Part shown: piece after piece, positions 1 to 5,678 of the stretch
How the letters are laid out: each line of letters starts with the position of its first letter
Numbering within the stretch: position 1 is the stretch's first letter
Assembly (NCBI GenBank): GCA_021160705.1
Contig: JAGHBZ010000471.1
Coordinates: 1 to 6,933 of the forward strand
Length of the DNA stretch: 6,933 nt
Source of the DNA: Candidatus Sumerlaeota bacterium
GTDB lineage: Bacteria > Sumerlaeota > Sumerlaeia > MWCT01 > JAGHBZ01
Direction: 5' to 3'
The notes under the pieces: model-generated
Databases searched by the model: none
Told to the model about the DNA's origin: nothing
Seen by the model: the letters and a program-made list of their open reading frames with translations, nothing else
Translations under genes and position numbers: made by a program

Positions 1-201
1 ACCAAAAGGCTTCCTGATGAAGTTATTCAGGTACGAGATTTGTCGAACTTTAAGATTGCACCTGCCACGAATGCACCAGCTAATTGGAGCGGTAGGGCAA
101 TAATCTCTTTTGAAATGCAAAACACAGGAGCAAATACCAGAGCTAAAGTGATTATATCAGAATCCACCGTTCCTAATATAACTTGCTGGCAGTTTTATTG
201 A
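1..201 (+). CDS. C-terminal end of an unrecognised protein (5' end outside window)
   Basis: This frame is open from the first base to a TGA at 199-201 and gives 66 residues. It reads like real protein: Asn/Thr-rich, with alternating hydrophobic residues that suggest beta-strands (segments RAIISFEMQNTG and AKVIISESTVPN), ending CWQFY. No catalytic motif, membrane segment or known domain can be named from this tail. The beta-rich composition would fit an extracellular, pilin-like or Ig-like C-terminus, but that is a guess. It lies on the same strand as the arabinofuranosidase, 79 bases upstream. That gap has no clear terminator and no convincing -35/-10 pair, so the sequence does not decide whether the two are co-transcribed. 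Confidence 0.55.
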   Translation, partial: TKRLPDEVIQVRDLSNFKIAPATNAPANWSGRAIISFEMQNTGANTRAKVIISESTVPNITCWQFY

Positions 202-268
202 AAAGGCTTTTATATCTTTGGTTGGGATATTATACAAGAATAAAAAATAAAGAATACATTTTTAAGAT

Positions 269-273
269 GGAGG
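269..273 (+). promoter_or_regulatory. Ribosome binding site of the arabinofuranosidase gene
   Basis: GGAGG lies 7 bases before the ATG at 281. This fixes that ATG as the start. An ATG at 267, overlapping the motif, is in another frame. Confidence 0.8.
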
Positions 274-280
274 CGACCAA

Positions 281-1825
281 ATGTCCAATAAGCCAAAAAC
301 CACGATGTATAAAGAGGAAGTAGAAAAGAAACAGCAAAAGTCAAAAGATGTTCAAATTAACATCTATCCAGAAGTAACTTTTCACAAAGTAAGCCGGTAC
401 ATATATAGTCAATTCGCTGAGCACCTTGGACGTTGCATTTATGGTGGAATCTGGGTAGGAGAAGGCTCAAAAATCAAAAATGAGCAAGGTATCCGCTGCG
501 ATACAATAGAGGCACTGAAAAAACTCTCCCTACCAGCCCTACGCTGGCCTGGGGGATGTTTTGCTGACAACTATCATTGGATAGATGGAATTGGTCCACG
601 AAAAAAGAGACCAAGGCGTTATAACCTATGGTGGAATCAACCTGAGACAAATCAATTCGGGACTGATGAATTTATGCTCCTATGTCGGTTGATTGAAACG
701 GAACCATATATCTGCTTAAATGTGGGTAGTGGCACTGTTGAAGAAGCACGCAGCTGGGTTGAGTATTGTAATTCAACCCAATCAACTGCAGTCGTGCAAA
801 TGAGAAAAAATAATGGTCACCCTAAACCTTATAATGTTAAATTCTGGGGGATTGGCAACGAAAACTGGTGGTGCGGGGGGAATATGCGACCTGAGTATTA
901 CGCTAATTTGTATCGGCTTTTTGCCACATACGTACGACAAACCGCCGGAGAAAGCGTGAAGCTCATTGCCTGTGGCTCTCACCAGGATATTCCTCACTGG
1001 GATGAGCGTTTTTTAGAAGCAATGAAGGGTGCATATAATCTGGTGGATTATATCTCCCTTCACATTTATTCTCGGGTGGATGGTTCTGATATTAATTTTT
1101 CCGAGGAGGAATACTACTCTCTTATTGCTTCTATTGATGTGATGGATAAGCATATTAGCCGAACCATTGAGTTAACAAAGGCATTTAGTTCCTATGGACA
1201 CCCTATTGGTGTGGTAATGGATGAATGGGGTTCTTGGTACAAGGAAGCGGTGATTGAAAATGGACTTTATCAGCAGAACACGATGAGAGATGCAATGTTC
1301 GCCGCCGCTACTTTCCATTGCTTCCACAAGCACGCAAATGGGTTGTTTATGACCAATATGGCACAGACAGCTAATGTGTTACAGGCGCTAATATTAACTA
1401 AAGGGCAACATTTGATTGTCACCCCTACTTATCATGTTTATGAAATGTTCAGACCACACCAAGATGGAAAGTTGGTCGCCTGTAATATCACTAACAATCC
1501 GGTTCTCACCTTACCCAATGGAAAGGAGCAAGAAGCGATATCTGTCTCTGTTACCAGTTCTGAGGCTGAGAACGAGCTTTTCTTGTCTATTCTCAATCTT
1601 GATTTGCACGAGGATTTCACAGTGACGTTTCGCCTTTATATAGAAAGCCAATGGGAAATTATACAAGTGCGACGATTAACTACCAAGGATATACGCGAGC
1701 ATAATACCTTTGATGAACCACGAAAAGTATGGCCAGAAGAAATTAGCATTGAAGACATAAAGCGGGAACATAGAATGAATTTACCCCCTCACTCTATAAC
1801 CACTGTTAGACTGAGAATTCTTTGA
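281..1825 (+). CDS. abfA: GH51 alpha-L-arabinofuranosidase, cytoplasmic
   Basis: The product should release terminal alpha-L-arabinofuranosyl residues from arabino-oligosaccharides by the retaining mechanism of glycoside hydrolase family 51. At 514 residues it has the usual family length. Visible landmarks are LRWPGGCFAD (residues 87-96), YHWIDGIGP (98-106), WGIGNENWWCGGNM (189-202) with the predicted acid/base Glu194, SLHIYS (259-264) with His261 and Tyr263, MDEWGSWY (313-320) with the predicted nucleophile Glu315, MAQTANVLQ (360-368) and TPTYHVYEMF (381-390). The two glutamates are 121 residues apart, close to the roughly 119 of Geobacillus AbfA. After about residue 390 comes the C-terminal beta-sandwich region. 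There is no signal peptide, so the enzyme is intracellular. Residues 1-24 form a Lys/Glu-rich tail ahead of the first family-like segment. The ABC importer downstream suggests it acts on imported arabinosides. Family assignment is firm; exact substrate is inferred. Confidence 0.95.
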   Translation: MSNKPKTTMYKEEVEKKQQKSKDVQINIYPEVTFHKVSRYIYSQFAEHLGRCIYGGIWVGEGSKIKNEQGIRCDTIEALKKLSLPALRWPGGCFADNYHWIDGIGPRKKRPRRYNLWWNQPETNQFGTDEFMLLCRLIETEPYICLNVGSGTVEEARSWVEYCNSTQSTAVVQMRKNNGHPKPYNVKFWGIGNENWWCGGNMRPEYYANLYRLFATYVRQTAGESVKLIACGSHQDIPHWDERFLEAMKGAYNLVDYISLHIYSRVDGSDINFSEEEYYSLIASIDVMDKHISRTIELTKAFSSYGHPIGVVMDEWGSWYKEAVIENGLYQQNTMRDAMFAAATFHCFHKHANGLFMTNMAQTANVLQALILTKGQHLIVTPTYHVYEMFRPHQDGKLVACNITNNPVLTLPNGKEQEAISVSVTSSEAENELFLSILNLDLHEDFTVTFRLYIESQWEIIQVRRLTTKDIREHNTFDEPRKVWPEEISIEDIKREHRMNLPPHSITTVRLRIL

Positions 1826-1856
1826 AGAAAAAAATAAATATACCTTATGAAAACAG

Positions 1857-1888
1857 GCAGTCTATGGTTCATAGTTACTGCTCTTTAA
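1857..1888 (+). terminator. Putative weak intrinsic terminator after the arabinofuranosidase gene
   Basis: GCAGT+CTATG (1857-1866) pairs with CATAG (1870-1874) and ACTGC (1877-1881) around a GTT loop, with a two-base TT bulge. The pyrimidine-rich tail TCTTTAA follows. The stem is 10 bp and the T-run is short, so it may end transcription only partly, or act as a processing or mRNA-stabilising hairpin between the enzyme gene and the transporter genes. Confidence 0.4.
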
Positions 1889-1893
1889 CGAAA

Positions 1894-1905
1894 TCTCAAA
1901 TGAGA
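1894..1905. promoter_or_regulatory. Short palindrome upstream of the transporter genes
   Basis: TCTCA-AA-TGAGA is a perfect 5-bp inverted repeat about 90 bases before the solute-binding protein start, just after the putative terminator hairpin. Its place in the 168-base gap would suit a regulator-binding site, but no convincing promoter hexamers with normal spacing could be placed next to it. It may be chance. Confidence 0.2.
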
Positions 1906-1993
1906 GTTCTTAGGTAAAATTTTATAGGACACTAAATAAAGACCTTATTTGCTATTTCCATATTATCTGCAGTTAGAAAGAGTAATTTATAAT

Positions 1994-3304
1994 ATGATGA
2001 AAGTTAGGTGGAAATGTGGATATTTGTGTGTCATTTTTGCTGCGCTTTTCATTGTTGTAAGCGGGTGCGGGGCTGGGGACTCCCAAAAGGTAAAACTGCG
2101 GTATTGGAACGGATTTACTGGCCCGGATGGCAGGACGATGCGCAGACTGGTGAACCAGTTTAATCGGGAAAATCCCGATATCTTTGTTTTAATGCAACGA
2201 ATGGACTGGAGTACATACTACAATAAACTTTTCGTTGCAGGAATAGGAAAACGCGCTCCTGAAGTTTTCATTATCCAAGTGTATATGTTGGAGCGATTTA
2301 TGCGGGCAAACTTCATTCGTTCCATAGATGACCTCCTCGCCAAACAGACCGAGATTACCGCTGAGGACTTCCCACCATATCTATGGAGTAGAGTGGAAAA
2401 GAACGGAAAACACTATGGGATTCCTTTAGACATCCATATGTGGGGTATGTATTACAACAAAAAACTATTCAGAGAAGCGGGAATTGTTGACGAACACGGC
2501 GAACCAGTGCCACCCAAAAATCGGAAGGAATTCCTGGATGCTGTAAGAAAACTTACCAGAGACCTGAATGGCGATGGGAAACCAGATGAGTGGGGTTTTG
2601 TTTTCACCTGGTTTGAATCAAACATTTATACCTTTATGCTTCAGTGGGGTGGAAAGTTTTTTACCCCCGACTACTCCCGGTGTATTATGAACTGTAAAGA
2701 GAATGTGGAGGCACTCCAGTTCTGTGTAGACCTCATCCGTAAATATAAAGTAGCACCACCGCCCGAAAATTTCGATGCCTGGTTAGGATTCAGACAGGGA
2801 AAGATTGGGTTGGTCTTTGATGGTATTTATATGCTCCAGGACCTTCGGAGACAAGAAGACCTTGATTTTGGTGGTGCTCCGCTACCAAAGCTAGGAAAAT
2901 ATCCAGCTGCCTGGGGAAGTTCACATATCATGTGCCTGAAAGCAGGACTCAAAGGAAAACGTCTTCAATCTGCCTGGCGTTTTATAAGATTTCTTTCCGA
3001 GCACAGCCTTGATTGGGCTGAAGGAGGGCAGATTCCGGCACGTAAAAAGTTTCGTGAAACAGAGCGGTTTAGGAAAATGACGGTGCAGTGGGAGTTTGCC
3101 AAGCAGATTCCCTATATAAAACTTCTACCGAGGACACCATTTATTTCAGAGTTCTTAACCGAGTTTGACCTTGCAGTTGAGAAGGCGTTGCGAGGTAGCG
3201 CCACTCCCAAGGAGGCTCTTGATATTGCCACAGAAAAAGTTAACAAAGTGATTGCCCGGTACCGGGCTATGTATAAAGAGGCTCTTGGAGGTACTGGTGA
3301 ATAA
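1994..3304 (+). CDS. Sugar ABC transporter substrate-binding lipoprotein (family 1, CUT1-type)
   Basis: This is the extracytoplasmic binding component of a carbohydrate importer, anchored to the membrane by a lipid. With the ATG at 1994 it has 436 residues. There is a basic start (MMKVRWK), a hydrophobic core and the lipobox VSGC with Cys25 as the predicted lipidated residue; a Gly/Asp/Ser-rich linker then leads into LRYWNGFTGPDG. Family-like segments include YGIPLDIHMWGMYYNKKLF (141-159), typical of the first-lobe hinge in family 1 binding proteins, and DLNGDGKPDEWGF (180-192), an EF-hand-like loop common in this family. A TTG at 1949 in the same frame would add 15 residues ahead of the signal peptide. 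The ATGs at 1994 and 1997 fit the signal peptide better, although the only upstream purine tract (AGAAAGAG, 1975-1982) is weak and 11 bases away. The gene overlaps permease 1 by 8 bases. The ligand is unknown; arabino-oligosaccharide is inferred from the neighbouring GH51 gene. Confidence 0.9.
   Translation: MMKVRWKCGYLCVIFAALFIVVSGCGAGDSQKVKLRYWNGFTGPDGRTMRRLVNQFNRENPDIFVLMQRMDWSTYYNKLFVAGIGKRAPEVFIIQVYMLERFMRANFIRSIDDLLAKQTEITAEDFPPYLWSRVEKNGKHYGIPLDIHMWGMYYNKKLFREAGIVDEHGEPVPPKNRKEFLDAVRKLTRDLNGDGKPDEWGFVFTWFESNIYTFMLQWGGKFFTPDYSRCIMNCKENVEALQFCVDLIRKYKVAPPPENFDAWLGFRQGKIGLVFDGIYMLQDLRRQEDLDFGGAPLPKLGKYPAAWGSSHIMCLKAGLKGKRLQSAWRFIRFLSEHSLDWAEGGQIPARKKFRETERFRKMTVQWEFAKQIPYIKLLPRTPFISEFLTEFDLAVEKALRGSATPKEALDIATEKVNKVIARYRAMYKEALGGTGE
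3287..3291 (+). promoter_or_regulatory. Ribosome binding site that sets a GTG start for permease 1
   Basis: GGAGG inside the end of the binding-protein gene lies 5 bases before GTG at 3297. It favours this start over the in-frame ATG at 3252, which would overlap the previous gene by 53 bases and add 15 residues before the first membrane helix. Confidence 0.75.
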
Positions 3305-4172
3305 CCGCAAGTTACTTTATAGTCTCTCAGGTTATCTATTCGTTCTTCCATATCTTACGTTGTTTGGTATCTTTTTAGTCTTACCCTTATTTTACGGCTT
3401 GGGTCTGAGTTTTTTCCGCTGGGAATTAGCCTCCCTTGTCCCACCCAAATTCGTAGGATTGCACAACTATAGCGAAGCATTAACCAGCCCTTATTTCTTA
3501 AAGGCACTTTGGGCAACTTTCAGGTTTGTGGTGATGGCTGTCCCCTTGACAGTGGGGTCAGCTCTTGTGGTCGCAGTCTGGATTAATACGGTCCCCCTTA
3601 AGCGTCAGTATTATTATCGCGCTGCCTATTTTCTCCCTGTAATGATCTCTATCAGCGTGGCGGGTCTTTTGTGGCGATGGTTCTACAATAGCGAATTCGG
3701 GCTCTTTAATGCCTATCTCTCTCTCATCGGGTTAAAAGTGCCTTGGATAACTGATGTGAGATTGGCAATGAAGTCAATCGTCTTGATGACAATCTGGTGG
3801 ACTATGGGCGGGGCAATGGTGATTTTACTGGCAGGACTCCAGCAGATTCCTGACCATTACTATGAGGCAGCCTCCATAGATGGAGCAAATGCTCGCCAGC
3901 GCTTTTTCTATATCACCCTTCCACTGCTTCGCCCGGTGCTCCTTTTCGTGATTGTAATGAATATAATTGGCTCTTTTCAGGTCTTCGGACAGACATGGAT
4001 GATTACTCGGGGGGGACCTGAATTGTCTACAAGAGTGCTTGTGCAATATATCTATGAGACGGCATTTACCCATTATCGCATGGGATATGCATCAGCTATG
4101 AGTTGGCTACTGTTCTTGGTTATTATGATTTTTTCAATTATCCAGTTCAGAATCTTAAGAGAGAAACAATGA
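3297..4172 (+). CDS. Sugar ABC transporter permease 1 (MalF/AraP/UgpA-like)
   Basis: This is an inner-membrane subunit of a CUT1 carbohydrate importer and would form the translocation channel with the next gene product. From the GTG it has 291 residues, normal for the shorter permeases of this group. About six hydrophobic segments are visible, near residues 11-37, 72-94, 109-126, 158-181, 221-238 and 267-285. The cytoplasmic EAA loop that docks the ATPase is clear: EAASIDGA starting at Glu200, the conserved Gly206, then ITLPLLRPV with Leu218-Pro219. The N-terminal SGYLFVLPYLTLFGIFLVLP stretch is typical of the MalF/UgpA-like partner. The start overlaps the binding-protein stop by 8 bases, which implies translational coupling. 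Its own TGA overlaps the ATG of permease 2. Substrate specificity cannot be read from the sequence. Confidence 0.93.
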   Translation: MNNRKLLYSLSGYLFVLPYLTLFGIFLVLPLFYGLGLSFFRWELASLVPPKFVGLHNYSEALTSPYFLKALWATFRFVVMAVPLTVGSALVVAVWINTVPLKRQYYYRAAYFLPVMISISVAGLLWRWFYNSEFGLFNAYLSLIGLKVPWITDVRLAMKSIVLMTIWWTMGGAMVILLAGLQQIPDHYYEAASIDGANARQRFFYITLPLLRPVLLFVIVMNIIGSFQVFGQTWMITRGGPELSTRVLVQYIYETAFTHYRMGYASAMSWLLFLVIMIFSIIQFRILREKQ

Positions 4173-5050
4173 GTAACCACACTAAGACAATACTTTTTAA
4201 ACACTCTTCCAAGAAATCACCATTATCTGGGGGCGTATGGAAGTTGGTAATAGAGCTTGTAATAGCAATTGGGGCAATTCTGATGCTACTGCCTGTGGTG
4301 TTCATCTTCATAACCGCTTTCAAACCTGACTCAGAAATAATTCACTTTTATAGTATATTACCACGACACTGGACGCTGGAGAATTTCAGAGAGATTTTAG
4401 AAAACCCTGCCGAAGTACCGATATTTCGCTGGTTTGGGAATAGTGTGTTCATATCCTTTATGGTCACAGCGCTTATCCTACTGGTTGATTCATTGTCCGC
4501 ATACGCATTGGCACGATTGAATCTACCGGGAAAGAGAATAGTATTTGCGCTAATCATCGCCACACTAATGGTGCCTGGGCAAGTTCTACTGGTACCCGTC
4601 TACCTTATTCTGAACTGGCTCCATTGGTTGGATACACCTTTAGCATTAATTATCCCGGCAGGAGCAGGGGCATTTGGAGTATTCTTACTGCATCAATTTT
4701 TTCTTGGTATACCTCGGGAGCTTGAGGATGCAGCTGCCATTGACGGCTGTTCACGTTTTGGGATTTATCGTCACATTGTTCTGCCTTTGTCGAAACCAGC
4801 ACTTGCAACCCTGGGGATATTCGTGTTCATCGGTTCATGGAACGATTTTCTTGGTCCACTTGTTTTCCTTGACTCGGTGGACAAATATACGCTTCCAGTG
4901 GGCATAGCGCTCTTCCAGACATCATATGCAGCGGAGTTTGGACTCACGTTCGCTGCGTGTGTGATAGCCACTCTTCCAGTGTTAATCGTCTTTATGATTT
5001 TCCAAAAGCATATAATCAAAGGAATTTCCTTAACTGGACTAAAAGAATAG
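4169..5050 (+). CDS. Sugar ABC transporter permease 2 (MalG/AraQ/UgpE-like)
   Basis: This is the second channel subunit of the importer, an inner-membrane protein of 293 residues. The ATG shares bases with the stop of permease 1 (ATGA) and has the purine tract AAGAGAG (4157-4163) 5 bases upstream. An in-frame TTG at 4103 would overlap permease 1 by 70 bases and is not preferred. A cytoplasmic N-terminus of about 24 residues precedes the first helix (about 25-50). Further helices lie near 92-114, 125-149, 157-179, 211-230 and 259-278. The EAA loop is ELEDAAAIDGCSRFGIYRHI (184-203) followed by VLPLSKPAL, and GSWNDFLGPLVFL (222-234) is typical of MalG-type permeases. It is the last gene of the cassette. 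No ATPase gene follows, so the importer must borrow one from elsewhere in the genome. Confidence 0.93.
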   Translation: MSNHTKTILFKHSSKKSPLSGGVWKLVIELVIAIGAILMLLPVVFIFITAFKPDSEIIHFYSILPRHWTLENFREILENPAEVPIFRWFGNSVFISFMVTALILLVDSLSAYALARLNLPGKRIVFALIIATLMVPGQVLLVPVYLILNWLHWLDTPLALIIPAGAGAFGVFLLHQFFLGIPRELEDAAAIDGCSRFGIYRHIVLPLSKPALATLGIFVFIGSWNDFLGPLVFLDSVDKYTLPVGIALFQTSYAAEFGLTFAACVIATLPVLIVFMIFQKHIIKGISLTGLKE

Positions 5051-5052
5051 AA

Positions 5053-5120
5053 GTCAGTGGAAGATATACACTATTCTGCTCCTAAACCCTTTCCCGGAAT
5101 CTACACTGGCTACTAATTTT
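5053..5120 (+). terminator. Possible 3' stem-loop of the transporter operon
   Basis: Directly after the permease 2 stop, 5053-5059 pairs with 5104-5110 (7 pairs, one of them G-U) and AGAT (5062-5065) pairs with ATCT (5099-5102), separated by a small internal loop. The apical loop is 33 bases and a short TTTT lies 6 bases downstream. The large loop and short T-run make this a weak terminator candidate, but the position is right. Confidence 0.25.
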
Positions 5121-5125
5121 GATAA

Positions 5126-5338
5126 TCTGTAGGAGAGCTCAATAGTGGTAAACCCGTTTTTTCAGATACATTTGACAACGGCGCCAAAAATGGTGAGCAA
5201 CTCAATTACACCATTGATATCAGAGTCCAAAAAGCAATTAAAGAGATTGAGACTCTTCTAACGGAAGTTCCGCACAGAAAAAAATATAAATATATGGTGC
5301 TATTAGACTTATGCCTAATTTTGGGGTCTTTTACGTAG
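5126..5338 (+). pseudogene. Possible gene remnant (start-less open stretch)
   Basis: This frame is open for 70 codons to TAG at 5336-5338 but has no ATG, GTG or TTG near its beginning. The middle reads like a soluble protein with an amphipathic helix (IDIRVQKAIKEIETLLTEV) followed by a basic stretch and a hydrophobic end (YMVLLDLCLILGSF). Near the end another frame opens from 5290 to TGA at 5386-5388 and also looks protein-like (FGVFYVATNIQDFVNLF), as if a frameshift separated two parts of one old gene. No family was recognised. AT-rich noise could produce the same picture. Confidence 0.2.
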
Positions 5339-5539
5339 CCACTAATATTCAAGATTTTGTTAACTTATTCCTTGACATCCAGAAATGAAAGATGGAGGAT
5401 AAGAAAACCAATAAACGATAGGAAAGTATTGTAAGAGCAAAAGTAGCCACGAACAAAAATAGCACTGACTTATCGTAAGTCTTTTACCATCAGGGATTTT
5501 CATAAAAATTCCCGTATATTTCTTCTGGAACTTCCGTTA
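5259..5539. repeat. Pair of 13-bp inverted repeats bounding 281 bases
   Basis: TAACGGAAGTTCC at 5259-5271 is exactly repeated in inverse as GGAACTTCCGTTA at 5527-5539. Read as a mobile element, the outer TA on each side would be the target duplication and ACGGAAGTTCC an 11-bp terminal inverted repeat, the arrangement of IS630/Tc1-mariner-type elements and their small non-autonomous derivatives. No transposase frame lies between the ends. The core GGAA-N-TTCC is itself palindromic, so the match carries less information than 13 independent bases. The two sites could instead be two copies of a protein-binding palindrome. Confidence 0.35.
5467..5486 (+). terminator. Small perfect hairpin followed by TTTT
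   Basis: GACTTA (5467-5472) and TAAGTC (5476-5481) form a perfect 6-bp stem with a TCG loop, followed directly by TTTTA. The form is that of a minimal plus-strand terminator, but the stem is AT-rich and it lies about 420 bases past the permease 2 stop. A second imperfect hairpin (GGGA-TTTT / AAAA-T-TCCC, 5493-5513) lies just after it. Confidence 0.3.
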
Positions 5540-5637
5540 AAATCAAAAGATACCAGAGATAAAAGTTAAAACCTTTATTGATTCAGACAACATCTCAGGC
5601 ATAAGAAAAAGGGCAATAATAAGAAGGGACTATAAAC

Positions 5638-5675
5638 AAAAAATTTGCTTGCATGGTCTCATTTTTCACTAAGAC
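5638..5675 (-). terminator. Possible terminator of the rhomboid gene
   Basis: On the minus strand, a few bases after the rhomboid stop, GTCTTA and TGAGAC (5656-5675) pair with one G-U around an 8-base A-rich loop. A run of six T (5638-5643 on this strand) follows after a 12-base spacer. The spacer is longer than in a standard intrinsic terminator, so the call is tentative. Confidence 0.25.
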
Positions 5676-5678
5676 ATT

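Larger units (their letters stand above)
5051..5678. other. Convergent intergenic region without a convincing gene
   Basis: These 628 bases lie between the 3' ends of the transporter operon (+) and the rhomboid gene (-), far longer than two converging units need for termination. No open frame of normal length or recognisable family is present. It contains several hairpins, a TA-flanked inverted repeat (5259-5539), an A-rich tract, and short open stretches on both strands. It is visibly more AT-rich than the genes beside it. Plausible readings are a decayed gene, a small non-autonomous mobile element, or an unannotated small RNA; none is proven. Confidence 0.6.

Noticed and set aside
202..280. 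Promoter for the arabinofuranosidase gene, with TATTAT at 228-233
   Set aside because: The position where a -35 should be reads GGCTTT, and TTGAAA (198-203) is at the wrong distance, so no supportable pair exists.
782..997. Minus-strand open frame opposite the GH51 catalytic region
   Set aside because: It overlaps the strongly conserved GNE motif on the other strand and is a shadow of it.
1949..1993. TTG start at 1949 for the binding protein
   Set aside because: It would put 15 extra residues before a well-formed lipoprotein signal peptide and has no good ribosome site; ATG 1994 or 1997 is more natural.
1988..1993. TATAAT resembling a perfect -10 element
   Set aside because: It directly abuts the ATG at 1994 and has no matching -35 about 17 bases upstream, so it cannot serve that start.
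3252..3296. ATG 3252 as the start of permease 1
   Set aside because: It gives a 53-base overlap with the previous gene and lacks the well-spaced GGAGG that supports GTG 3297.
5372..5400. TTGACA (5372-5377) as a promoter -35
   Set aside because: The hexamer 17 bases on is GAGGAT, a poor -10, and no gene follows on that strand.
5335..5450. GTAGCCAC at 5335-5342 and 5443-5450, and GTCTTTTAC at 5326-5334 and 5479-5487, as direct repeats
   Set aside because: Matches of 8-9 bases with no further similarity around them are expected by chance in an AT-rich stretch of this size; they show no regular spacing and no CRISPR-like pattern.
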